From CAVYXK01 sp963708245 (GTDB lineage: Bacteria > Pseudomonadota > Alphaproteobacteria > Acetobacterales > Acetobacteraceae): a stretch of DNA of 64,000 bases. The notes under the pieces were generated by a model, which worked only from the letters and a program-made list of their open reading frames with translations, was not told the DNA's origin and made no database searches. The translations under genes were made by a program, and so were the position numbers. The stretch covers positions 186,001 through 250,000 of the forward strand of contig OY970201.1 in assembly GCA_963708245.1 (NCBI GenBank). Reading direction: 5' to 3'. This document shows, piece by piece, positions 42,835-50,618 of this stretch. Numbering within the stretch: position 1 is the stretch's first letter; each line of letters opens with the position of its first letter.

Positions 42835-43576
42835 GGACCGGCGGGCCCAGATGGTGGCCGGACAACATCAGCAACGCGCGGATCGCCCAGGGTACCACGT
42901 TGCCCAGCACCTGGTGGAACGGGTCAAAGCGGACGCCGAACTCGCGGAACAGGCTGGGCAGCACGAAGATGACGAGCAGGACGACGATGATGCCCGCGCG
43001 CTCGAGCTGCGCCCAGGCTCGCGCCAAGCGGATCGGCAGCAACCCGACCGCGATGCGCCCGCCGTCGAGCGGCGGGATCGGAATCAGATTGAACAGCCCC
43101 AGCACGAGATTGGTCAGGATGAAATAGAACAGGAATGTCCCGACGATCGGGTGCTCCGACAGGACGGCATCCAGATAGGCATCAACACCGGGCATCAAGG
43201 TTCCCGTACGGGGCAGGAGCGCCGCGCCCAACCAGGCGAGACAAAAGTTCATCAGTGGTCCAGCAGCGGCGACCAGCATCATGCCGCGGCGCGGGTCGTG
43301 GAACTTCCAGGCGGAGACCGGGACGGGCTTGGCCCAGCCGAACATGAAAACCACCCGCCCAAGCGTAAGCAGCTGGAAGATCAGCAGGAACCCAGGCAGC
43401 AGGATCGTACCCACGCGATCAACATGCCGCAGCGGATTGAGCGATAGGCGTCCGGCTCGCCGGGCGGTGTCGTCGCCCAGCGCCAGGGCGGCATAGCCGT
43501 GTGCGGCCTCGTGCAGGGTGATCGCCAGGATGGCGGGCACCACCGCGAGAGCAAGCTGCACGACAAGGCCGGTCAC
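42818..43576 (-). CDS. Site-2 protease-like membrane metalloprotease (M50 family)
   Basis: This intramembrane protease has 252 residues with a GTG start at 43576. The zinc motif is TLHEAAHGYAALALGD (HExxH) and the third ligand Asp is in FNLIPIPPLDGGRIA. Four to six hydrophobic segments are visible. In alphaproteobacteria this gene is commonly found between nagZ and scpA; its substrate is not known. Start and stop overlap its neighbours by 4 and 17 bases. Confidence 0.92.
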   Translation of the reverse strand: MTGLVVQLALAVVPAILAITLHEAAHGYAALALGDDTARRAGRLSLNPLRHVDRVGTILLPGFLLIFQLLTLGRVVFMFGWAKPVPVSAWKFHDPRRGMMLVAAAGPLMNFCLAWLGAALLPRTGTLMPGVDAYLDAVLSEHPIVGTFLFYFILTNLVLGLFNLIPIPPLDGGRIAVGLLPIRLARAWAQLERAGIIVVLLVIFVLPSLFREFGVRFDPFHQVLGNVVPWAIRALLMLSGHHLGPPVHEQSL

Positions 43577-44565
43577 GCGACCAGCCGGTCCCGTTCGGCA
43601 GCCAGGGAACCGGGATCAAGCGCGAGCCGGCGCCGCGCTGCCATGGCGCTGGCGGTGGCCAGCCGCTCGGCCGTCGCCTCGCTCATCGGGGGAGAAGCGG
43701 ACAGCAGCGCCGAATTGGTGGCCGCATCACCGGCGCAATAGAGCGCCAAGTCGCATCCCGCCGCCAGCGCCTGAAGCGCGAGGTCAGCCGGCGCGCCGGA
43801 CAGCGCCCCCATCGCAAGATCGTCGGTCACCAGCACTCCTTTGAAAGCAATGTTCCCGCGGACGATCCTTGTGATCACGGCAGGAGACAGCGTGGCAGGC
43901 AATGTGGGGTCCCAGACCGGATAAAGAATATGCGCCGTCATCGCCCAAGGGAGATCGGCGTTCAAGGCGAACGGCAGACAATCCGCCTCGAGATCGTTCG
44001 CCAGCACGCGGGGCAATGCGCTGTGGCTATCGACCTCGGCACGCCCGTGGCCAGGGGCGTGCTTACCGACCGGCTGGACGCCGGCTGCCAGCAATCCCGC
44101 GGCAACTGCCCGACCCAGCCGGGCCACCGCGTTGGGCTCAGCGTGATAGGCGCGATCCCCGATCACCGCCGAAGCACCCGGCATCGCTAGGTCCAGCACC
44201 GGCGCGGTCACCACGTCGAAGCCGGCGGCCGCGGCATCGAGGCCAATCAATGCGCCGGTGAGCCATGCGGCGCGCAGTCCTGCAGCGGGCTCGACGTCGA
44301 AGACGCGACCGATTGCGGCGGCGGGTGGGTGGCGGCGCCAGTGCGGCGGCGCCAGCCGGGCCACGCGGCCGCCTTCCTGATCCACCATCAGCACAGCACC
44401 AGTGGGAAGCACGTGGCGCAGCGAGGCGACGAGCCGCACGAGCTGCCGCGGGTCGTTGATGTTGCGGCGGAACAGGATCACGCCCGCCGGCGGGTGCGCA
44501 CGGAATAGCGCCGCCTCATCAGGGCTGAGCTGAGTGCTAGCAATCCCGATGATGGCGGCCTTCAC
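43573..44565 (-). CDS. nagZ: Beta-N-acetylhexosaminidase NagZ
   Basis: This glycoside hydrolase family 3 enzyme has 330 residues and acts in peptidoglycan recycling in the cytoplasm. Typical features are GVILFRRNINDPRQL, VDQEGGRVARL, the catalytic loop KHAPGHGRAEVDSH with the His general acid, and the nucleophile Asp in LVTDDLAMGAL. In most homologues the loop is KHFPGHG; here Ala replaces Phe. The start is GTG at 44565. It is followed by the M50 gene with a 4-base overlap. Confidence 0.95.
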   Translation of the reverse strand: MKAAIIGIASTQLSPDEAALFRAHPPAGVILFRRNINDPRQLVRLVASLRHVLPTGAVLMVDQEGGRVARLAPPHWRRHPPAAAIGRVFDVEPAAGLRAAWLTGALIGLDAAAAGFDVVTAPVLDLAMPGASAVIGDRAYHAEPNAVARLGRAVAAGLLAAGVQPVGKHAPGHGRAEVDSHSALPRVLANDLEADCLPFALNADLPWAMTAHILYPVWDPTLPATLSPAVITRIVRGNIAFKGVLVTDDLAMGALSGAPADLALQALAAGCDLALYCAGDAATNSALLSASPPMSEATAERLATASAMAARRRLALDPGSLAAERDRLVA

Positions 44566-44575
44566 GACAGTCCGC

Positions 44576-44677
44576 CTTTCCCGCTTGCGGGAGAAGTGGC
44601 GGGTGAGGGTCTCGCGGCCCCCGCACCCTCACCCGGTTCGCTTCGCGAACCGACCTCTCCCGCAGAGCGGGAGAGGT
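44576..44677. repeat. Cluster of palindromes between SPOR gene and nagZ
   Basis: Four hairpins follow one another: CCCGC-TT-GCGGG (44580-44591), GGGTGAGGGT with ACCCTCACCC (44601-44610 and 44625-44634), GGTTCGC-TTC-GCGAACC (44635-44651), and ACCTCTCCCGC-AGA-GCGGGAGAGGT (44653-44677). All stems are perfect. This is a dispersed intergenic repeat of the same GC-rich type as 41428 and 59345. It fills almost the whole 124-base gap. Confidence 0.75.
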
Positions 44678-44689
44678 GGACGAGGGAGA

Positions 44690-45445
44690 TCAAGGCCGGA
44701 TGACATCGCAGGCGCTGCCTTTGGCACGGACCTGGTCGCAGAAGCCGCGGGCCGTCGCCAGATCGGCGAAGCCGCCGGTGCGCACGCGCCACCAGGTATG
44801 GCCGTCCACCTCGACCTTGCTGATTGCCGGCTGGCGTCCGTGCAGGAGGTCCGACAGGCGGTGCTGCAGCAACGTCCACTGCTGCTTCGCCGCATCTTCC
44901 GTCGGCAGCGCCGCGAGTTGGACCGAGGCGTGTTCAGCAGGCGTCGTAACGACTGGCTTGGCGGCAGGGGCAGCTGGGGCGGGGCTGTCGACCGAAGGCG
45001 CGGCATGCGGCGGGACCGCGGGTGAAATCGGGGGCAGCGATGTCGCCGCTGGCGCGGGCGCTGCCTGGGGTGCCGGCACTGGCGGGGGAGCGACCGGCTT
45101 CGGGGGTGGGCGCAGGGCCTGCGGATCGGGGGTTTCGGGCGGCGGCGCCAGCGTATCGGTGCCGTTGTCCCCGCCTGATCCCTGCGCGAAGATCTCGTCG
45201 CCAGGCGCGAGTTGCATCCCGCCCGGGTTGGTGGGCTTTACGCGCATCGGGCCGGGCGGCGGCTCAATCACCGGCACGTCGCCCCCGCTGGTACGATGGC
45301 CGTTGACCGACCAGACGCCGACCACCGCCAGCAGGGCGCTGCCGAGAGCGGCGGCAATAAGCGCCAGCCGCTTCGTGGCGGGATCTATCCCGCGCCCGCG
45401 CGGGACCCGATAGGTGGGTGTTCGGATACTGGCATCGTCCGACAC
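44690..45445 (-). CDS. SPOR-domain protein with single membrane anchor
   Basis: The product has 251 residues from a GTG at 45445, which follows AGGAGG; the frame is open further upstream but overlaps argS. A short cytoplasmic part is followed by a membrane helix (LALIAAALGSALLAVVGVW), a long Pro/Ala-rich periplasmic linker, and a C-terminal SPOR domain (about 175-250; VQLAALPTEDAAKQQWTLL and WWRVRTGGFADLATARGFC). SPOR domains bind denuded glycan at the septum, so a role in cell division is likely, as in FtsN-like proteins. It is 26 bases after argS. Confidence 0.88.
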   Translation of the reverse strand: MSDDASIRTPTYRVPRGRGIDPATKRLALIAAALGSALLAVVGVWSVNGHRTSGGDVPVIEPPPGPMRVKPTNPGGMQLAPGDEIFAQGSGGDNGTDTLAPPPETPDPQALRPPPKPVAPPPVPAPQAAPAPAATSLPPISPAVPPHAAPSVDSPAPAAPAAKPVVTTPAEHASVQLAALPTEDAAKQQWTLLQHRLSDLLHGRQPAISKVEVDGHTWWRVRTGGFADLATARGFCDQVRAKGSACDVIRP

Positions 45446-45471
45446 GGCGGCCTCCTGCTTGGCGGCACCGG

Positions 45472-47256
45472 TCAGCGCATCTCTTCGACCGGCGTCACTC
45501 CCATCACGGCGAGGCCAGAGCGAACCACCACCGCCGTCGCGGCGACCAGAGCCAGCCGCGCGAACGTCTCGGCGGGCCGGTCGGCTTGCAGGAAACGGAG
45601 CGTGGCGTCGTCCTTGCCTCGGTTCCACAGCATATGAAAATCGGCCGCCAAGTCATAGAGGAAAAACGCAATTCGATGCGGCTCCCGCGCTGCAGCAGCA
45701 CCTGCCACCGTGCGCGGCCATGTTGCCAGGCGGCGGATCACAGCTAACTCCGGTTCCGCTTCGAGCGTGTCGAGCGGCACGTCGGCCAGCGCCACTTCCG
45801 AGGTGCGGTCGGCGCCGAACAAGTCCGCGGCGGCACGCAGCACGGACCGGCAGCGGGCGTGCGCGTACTGCACGTAGAACACCGGGTTGTCCTTCGTCTG
45901 CGCCACCACAGCGTCTAGATCGAACTCCATCTGCGCGTCGGCCTTGCGGGTCAGCATGGTGAAGCGGACCGCATCCTTGCCAACCTCGTCGATGAGATCG
46001 CGCAAGGTCACGAACGTGCCGGCCCGCTTCGACATGCGCACGGGCTGTCCGCCTTTGATCACGTGCACGGTCTGACACAGCACGGCCTCGAACGCGGTCT
46101 CGCCATGGGAGACGGCCTTCACCGCCGCCTTGATACGCGGCACATAGCCGCCATGGTCGGCACCGAGCACGTCGATCAGCAGCTTGAACCCGCGCGCCAC
46201 CTTGTGGGCGTGATAGGCGATATCGTTGGCGAAATAGGTGTTGGACCCGTCGGACTTGCGCAGCGGCCGATCGATGTCGTCACCGAACCTTGTGGCGCGG
46301 AACAGGGTCTGCGGGCGAGGCTCCCAGTCCTCCGGCAGCTTGCCCTTGGGTGGGTCGAGCGTGCCTTCATAGACAAGGTCCTCGGCGCGCAGGCGCTCGA
46401 TCAGCGCATCAGCGGCGCCGCTTTCGACCAACGTTCGCTCGGAGCTGAACACCTGCTGATCGATGCCAAGCGCGTGGAGGTCCTCGCGGATCGCGCGCAG
46501 CATCGCGGCAATGGTGAAATCGCGGACGGTGTCCAGCCAGCGTTCGGGGGCGGCTATGCCGCGGCTTTCGGTTGCGAGCGACGTGCCGTGTTCGGCGGCC
46601 AGCGCGGCACCAATGGGGATTAGGTATTCGCCGCGATATTGCAGGCCGCCGGGCACCTCGTTGGCGAATTCCTCTTCGCTGAGCGGCGAGCCGATCGCCT
46701 GCAGGTAGCGCCAATAGGCGGCCCAGGCGAGCGCGGTGACCTGCGCGCCGGAGTCGTTGATGTAGTGTTCCTTGGTGACGGCGAAACCCGCCTTGGACAT
46801 CAGATTGGCGAGCGCATCACCTACAACTGCCCCACGGCAGTGGCCAATATGCATGGGCCCGGTGGGATTGGCGGAAACGTACTCCACGTTTACCGGCAAG
46901 CCCGCACCGATTGTGGTGTCGCCGTAATTGACACCAGCGCGCAGGATGGCTGGCAACATGCTCTGCAACGCTGCGGGCTTGAGACGGATGTTGACGAAAC
47001 CCGGACCGGCCGCGGTGGCATCGGCGATGTCCGGCGCAGCGCATAGTGCTGTGGCGATCGCCGCTGCAAGCTTGGCCGGCGGTTGGCGGGCTGGCTTTGC
47101 CGCGATCAGCGCTGCGTTGGTCGCCATGTCGCCGTGCGCGGCGTCGCGGGTCGGCGCGACTTCGACGCGCGAAGTGAGTTCGTTCGGCAGGTCGGGTACG
47201 GCTGTCTGCAGAGCCGTCAGCACATGCTCGCGAATCTGGGCAAAGAGATCGGTCAT
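45472..47256 (-). CDS. argS: Arginine--tRNA ligase
   Basis: This class I synthetase has 594 residues. The HIGH motif is in EYVSANPTGPMHIGHCRGAV, followed by GAVVGDALANLMSKAG; the KMSKS region is degenerate (VRMSKRAGTFVTLRDLIDE), as usual in ArgS. The C-terminal anticodon-binding DALR domain ends GLAVMGVTPVEEMR. It lies 6 bases after brnA and precedes the SPOR gene. Confidence 0.97.
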   Translation of the reverse strand: MTDLFAQIREHVLTALQTAVPDLPNELTSRVEVAPTRDAAHGDMATNAALIAAKPARQPPAKLAAAIATALCAAPDIADATAAGPGFVNIRLKPAALQSMLPAILRAGVNYGDTTIGAGLPVNVEYVSANPTGPMHIGHCRGAVVGDALANLMSKAGFAVTKEHYINDSGAQVTALAWAAYWRYLQAIGSPLSEEEFANEVPGGLQYRGEYLIPIGAALAAEHGTSLATESRGIAAPERWLDTVRDFTIAAMLRAIREDLHALGIDQQVFSSERTLVESGAADALIERLRAEDLVYEGTLDPPKGKLPEDWEPRPQTLFRATRFGDDIDRPLRKSDGSNTYFANDIAYHAHKVARGFKLLIDVLGADHGGYVPRIKAAVKAVSHGETAFEAVLCQTVHVIKGGQPVRMSKRAGTFVTLRDLIDEVGKDAVRFTMLTRKADAQMEFDLDAVVAQTKDNPVFYVQYAHARCRSVLRAAADLFGADRTSEVALADVPLDTLEAEPELAVIRRLATWPRTVAGAAAAREPHRIAFFLYDLAADFHMLWNRGKDDATLRFLQADRPAETFARLALVAATAVVVRSGLAVMGVTPVEEMR

Positions 47257-47262
47257 CCTGCG

Positions 47263-47580
47263 TCAGTCCTTGCTGACCTCGCGCAGCATGGCTTGGCGCA
47301 AAATGTCGTTGAGCTTGGTTTGGTATCCTCGCCCGATCGAACGCAACCACGCCAGCACGTCAGCATCCAGGCGCACCGTCACTTGTTGCTTGACGGGCCG
47401 GTAGAATGGGTTGCGCACCGCGTTCCGCCAGAATGCTTTGGACAACGGCGGAATGTCGGACGTGTCGATCTGCTCGTCTGGCAGTGCCCTCAGCTTCTTG
47501 AGCTCGGATTTCTGTGCAGCGCTCAGAGGCGTTGGTCGCACCGGGTTAAGTTCGTAAACGACGATATTTTTCCTGCTCAT
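47263..47580 (-). CDS. brnA: BrnA-family antitoxin
   Basis: The antitoxin has 105 residues. The C-terminal ribbon-helix-helix region reads KQQVTVRLDADVLAWLRSIG followed by GYQTKLNDILRQAM, and the PLSKAFWRNAVRNPFYRPVK segment is typical of BrnA. In other bacteria it neutralises the BrnT ribonuclease and represses its own operon. Here the upstream toxin gene is broken by two stop codons while the antitoxin is intact. It ends 6 bases before argS, so brnTA promoter activity might also feed argS. Confidence 0.88.
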   Translation of the reverse strand: MSRKNIVVYELNPVRPTPLSAAQKSELKKLRALPDEQIDTSDIPPLSKAFWRNAVRNPFYRPVKQQVTVRLDADVLAWLRSIGRGYQTKLNDILRQAMLREVSKD

Positions 47581-47857
47581 AGCGCCTCCTTTCCGTCCGC
47601 GTTGCCCGTCGCGCCGAGACGATACGAATAATCTCTGCCTCGCCGTCCTCGTCCGCTACAACATGGGCGACCATGAGAACGACGGTTCCCTCAACCGAGC
47701 CAATGGTTTACCAGCGATATTCGCCACCCTCGATGCGATCCTGCTCGCTAAGGGCGAACGGATCGGAGAACACACGAACGGCAGTCTCAAAGCTGACATG
47801 ATGCTTGCGCTGGTTGCTGGCTGCCTTGGCGTTATCTCACGTGAACCGCAGCGTCAT
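47546..47857 (-). pseudogene. brnT: BrnT-type toxin gene with two nonsense codons
   Basis: Reading from the ATG at 47857 gives MTLRFT-stop-DNAKAASNQRKHHVSFETA, then VFSDPFALSEQDRIEGGEYRW-stop-TIGSVEG, then HVVADEDGEAEIIRIVSARR and RRYEQ. This is the complete BrnT sequence of 103 codons. Codon 7 (47837-47839) is TGA where Trp is conserved, and codon 50 (47708-47710) is TAA where Gln is usual. There is no frameshift. The toxin cannot be made at full length. The gene overlaps brnA by 35 bases, the normal arrangement. Confidence 0.85.
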
Positions 47858-47925
47858 CGCGGCCTCACCCGGTAACTACATATTTGTAGTGGTCAGCCTA
47901 TGCAAGGGCAAGCCGTCCAAGCGGG

Positions 47926-48369
47926 TTACGACGGTGGCGGCTCAAACGGATCGAGCACAGGTACCCCGGTCGGCGCGAAATGCCTCGTGTTCCGCGTCAG
48001 GACAGTAAGGTCGCGGACGTTGGCGGTCGCTGCAATCGCGATGTCGGCCAGCGTTGGGTCATAGCCGGCGGCTCGCACGCCGTCCGTCATGGCTCCGGCA
48101 GCACGTCCAATATCGGTGTCGAGCGGGATGACCCTGTCCCCGTACACGCTAAGGATCCGGCCGAACCATTGTCGCAAGTCATCGCCGCGCCTATAGGCAC
48201 CGGTGCGCCGAATCTTGCGAATGCCGGCCTCGATCTCGATCACCGATACGACCGACAGGAACAGACGATCCGCCTGACGTTCGAACCAGGAGGCGATCTT
48301 TGGCGATAGCAGTTGTTTCCCCGGCGCGAAAGCGCTGACGATATTCGTGTCGAGCAGGTAACCGTTCAC
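47926..48369 (-). CDS. vapC: VapC-type PIN-domain toxin
   Basis: This predicted ribonuclease has 147 residues. The acidic PIN residues are Asp in YLLDTNIVSAF, Glu in VVSVIEIEAGI, and Asp in the DPTLADIAIAATA region. It starts with a GTG (48369) that overlaps the vapB stop by four bases, so toxin and antitoxin are coupled. All catalytic acidic residues appear present, so the toxin is probably active. Confidence 0.92.
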   Translation of the reverse strand: MNGYLLDTNIVSAFAPGKQLLSPKIASWFERQADRLFLSVVSVIEIEAGIRKIRRTGAYRRGDDLRQWFGRILSVYGDRVIPLDTDIGRAAGAMTDGVRAAGYDPTLADIAIAATANVRDLTVLTRNTRHFAPTGVPVLDPFEPPPS

Positions 48370-48608
48370 AAGTCGACCTCACGCACCGAGGTATCGTCGC
48401 GTTCGGTTTCCAGCTCGTGCGGGATCGCCATGAGCAGGGATGCGAACGAGGGTCGGCTGGACGCATAAATGCGCCGTCCCTCCTCGACCGGGACGATCAT
48501 GGCGACCGGACGGCCGTGCTTGGTGACCGTCGTGGCTTCGCCTTTCTCTGCGGCTTCGACAACAGCAGAAAAGGTTGCCTTGGCGTCTCGAAGATGAAGG
48601 CTCTGCAT
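48366..48608 (-). CDS. vapB: Phd/YefM-family antitoxin of VapC
   Basis: The antitoxin has 80 residues from the ATG at 48608. The DNA-binding part is LHLRDAKATFSAVVEAAEKG and TTVTKHGRPVAMIVPVEE; the C-terminal half wraps the toxin. The palindrome 48627-48642 just upstream is its likely operator. An upstream in-frame ATG at 48635 would lie inside that palindrome and is unlikely to be used. Confidence 0.92.
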   Translation of the reverse strand: MQSLHLRDAKATFSAVVEAAEKGEATTVTKHGRPVAMIVPVEEGRRIYASSRPSFASLLMAIPHELETERDDTSVREVDL

Positions 48609-48626
48609 GGGACACCTCATGGTTGG

Positions 48627-48642
48627 TGACCACATGTAGTCA
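48627..48642. promoter_or_regulatory. Operator of vapBC
   Basis: TGACCACATGTAGTCA is a 16-base palindrome with one mismatched pair, 18 bases upstream of the vapB ATG. A -35-like TTGACC on the minus strand lies at 48661-48656, so the palindrome covers the expected -10 position. A perfect copy of it (TGACTACATGTAGTCA) occurs at 52913-52928 in the rearranged region. Confidence 0.65.
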
Positions 48643-48675
48643 TATGGTTCACGAGGGTCAAGCGGATTCGGTGGA

Positions 48676-49833
48676 TTAGCCCGATATCCCGAGATCGGTC
48701 AGCCGCCGGTGTTCGTCCATGGCGTAGCGGTCGGTCATGCCGGCAACGTAGTCCCCAACCGTGGTCGCGGCGCGAGACAGCCCGGCCTCCCCGGCCCGCG
48801 CCCGCCAATCATCGGGCAACAGGGATGGGTCGGCTAGCAACAGGCGGAACAATTCCTCGGTCAGTCGCCTGGCCTTGGCGGTCATGCGGTTCACGCGCCA
48901 GTGCCGGTACATCCGGGCGAAGAGGAAGTCCTTAATTGCCTGGTTGGCATCCGCCATGCGCTCGCTGAACCCGACCGTCTTGCGCTTGGCCCGCCGCACC
49001 CCGTCCGCGTCCTTTGGGCCGAGCTTCGCCAGCCGCCGGCCGGTTTCCTCGATCACGTCGGTGATCATGGCGTCGATCACGCGTCTGATCGTCTCATGGC
49101 GCAGTCGCGGCGGCGGCACGTCCAGGCTGGCGAGGCGCGCGGCGTTCAGCGCATCCCCGACGATCGGCAGATGAGCGATCTCTTCCGGGCCGAACAGCCG
49201 GGCCCGCAGCCCGTCGTCGAGATCATGACTGTGATAGGCGATGTCGTCGGCCAGCGCCGCCACCTGCGCCTCGGCCCCGGCATGGGTGTTCAGATCGAGC
49301 CGGTGGCGTTCATTGTAGTCGGCGATGTAGGCGGGCGGCTTGGCCAGCGGGCCGTTGTGCTTCACCAGGCCCTCCAGCGTCTCCCAGGTCAGGTTGAGCC
49401 CGTCGAACGCGGCGTAGCGGCTCTCCAGCAGGGTGACGACGCGCAGCGACTGGGCGTTGTGGTCGAAGCCTCCGAACGGCTTCATGGCGAGGTTGAGCGC
49501 TTCCTCCCCGGCATGGCCGAAGGGCGGGTGGCCAAGGTCATGGGCGAGCGCCAGCGCCTCGGTGAGGTCCTCGTCGAGACCCAGAGCACGGGCGATGGAG
49601 CGGGCGATCTGCGCGACCTCGATCGAATGGGTCAGGCGGGTGCGGAAGAAGTCGCCCTCGTGATTGACGAAGACCTGGGTCTTGTATTGCAGGCGCCGGA
49701 AAGCGGAGCTGTGGATGACCCGGTCGCGGTCGCGCTGCCAGGGCGAGCGCGTGGGCGCCTCCGGCTCCGGATGCAGCCGGCCGCGGCTGGTCTCGGGCCG
49801 CACGGCATAGGGGGCCAGGGAGGCGGCGGTCAT
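48676..49833 (-). CDS. dgt: Deoxyguanosinetriphosphate triphosphohydrolase-like protein
   Basis: This HD-domain phosphohydrolase has 385 residues. Metal ligands are in RTRLTHSIEVAQIA (His), ALALAHDLGHPPFGHAGE (His-Asp) and ADDIAYHSHDLDDG (Asp). The opening RSPWQRDRDRVIHSSAFRRL is typical of the dGTPase-like family. It releases triphosphate from dNTPs and influences nucleotide pools. It is divergent from erpA with 67 bases between the starts, a common arrangement in this group. A damaged copy of its 3' part lies at 52940-53118. Confidence 0.94.
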   Translation of the reverse strand: MTAASLAPYAVRPETSRGRLHPEPEAPTRSPWQRDRDRVIHSSAFRRLQYKTQVFVNHEGDFFRTRLTHSIEVAQIARSIARALGLDEDLTEALALAHDLGHPPFGHAGEEALNLAMKPFGGFDHNAQSLRVVTLLESRYAAFDGLNLTWETLEGLVKHNGPLAKPPAYIADYNERHRLDLNTHAGAEAQVAALADDIAYHSHDLDDGLRARLFGPEEIAHLPIVGDALNAARLASLDVPPPRLRHETIRRVIDAMITDVIEETGRRLAKLGPKDADGVRRAKRKTVGFSERMADANQAIKDFLFARMYRHWRVNRMTAKARRLTEELFRLLLADPSLLPDDWRARAGEAGLSRAATTVGDYVAGMTDRYAMDEHRRLTDLGISG

Positions 49834-49900
49834 GGCGGCGGGGCTTACACCGCGGGGCAGAACGCTTCAATTCGAGGGGGATCGGTCTTATCTTGTGGTC

Positions 49901-50239
49901 ATGGATGCCATGCCGGGCTTTGCCCTGACTGACCGCGCCGCCCAACGCATCGCCGAGATCGTCGCCGCCGAGGGACGGCCCGCGGCATTGCGGGTCGCTG
50001 TGCTGGCCGGCGGGTGCAGCGGGTTTCAGTACCGGTTCGAGCTGGACGAGACGCCGCAGCCCGATGACCTGCTGATCGAGCGGGGTGCGGCCAAGGTGCT
50101 GGTGGATGCGGCGAGCCTCGACCTGCTGGCGGGCGCCGAGCTCGACTACACCGACGAACTCATGGGCAGCCATTTCGCGGTGCGCAACCCGAACGCGAAA
50201 TCGGCCTGCGGCTGCGGGACCAGTTTCTCCGTCGATTGA
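49901..50239 (+). CDS. erpA: Iron-sulfur cluster insertion protein ErpA/IscA family
   Basis: This A-type carrier has 112 residues from the ATG at 49901. Cluster-binding Cys are in AGGCSGFQY and SACGCGTSF. The DELMGSHFAVRNPNAKSACG segment is the A-type signature. It delivers [Fe-S] clusters to apoproteins. Its 3' 54 codons are also found at 56190-56358, with the last Cys changed to Ser. Downstream of the stop the rearranged region starts. Confidence 0.93.
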   Translation: MDAMPGFALTDRAAQRIAEIVAAEGRPAALRVAVLAGGCSGFQYRFELDETPQPDDLLIERGAAKVLVDAASLDLLAGAELDYTDELMGSHFAVRNPNAKSACGCGTSFSVD

Positions 50240-50618
50240 TTTCGACGAACTGGCAGTTCAGGGTGATCACGATCGAGCCGTGCTGGCCGGTCCGCGGTGC
50301 TCATCTTCCGGACCCCGGTGCTAAAAAAATCGCGTTCAATCGTCAGTTGTCCGATCCTCGGGTCGAGCCCGAGGACAAGCCTTCGCGTGAAGCTTCTCGA
50401 TCTCACGTACGCGCCGGTCCTCGGCATCCCGACCGACGCCCGGATCGAACGCTTGCGCCGCCTGGTCCTGGAGCTGCCGCTTCCAGGCATAGACCTGGTT
50501 CGGATGCACTTATTAGCGCTGCGCCAGGTCCGCAACCGTTTGCCTCTTCCCGCAACGCTTCCAGCGCGATCTTCGCCTTCAGCCCCGCGTCAGTTCTCCA
50601 TCGCGTTCGTTTGGTCAT
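50240..50618 (-). pseudogene. IS3-family orfA/orfB remnant
   Basis: From an ATG at 50618 (after GGAGGGGAG) the minus strand reads MTKRTRWRTDAGLKAKIALE then ALREEA, an IS3 orfA start. Frameshifts follow; fragments of the rest (QVYAWKRQLQDQA, REIEKLHAK) and of the orfB start (MSTADRPARLDRDHPELPVR) are recognisable. It is cut off where it meets the erpA 3' end. A shorter copy of its start is at 53119-53214. Confidence 0.75.
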
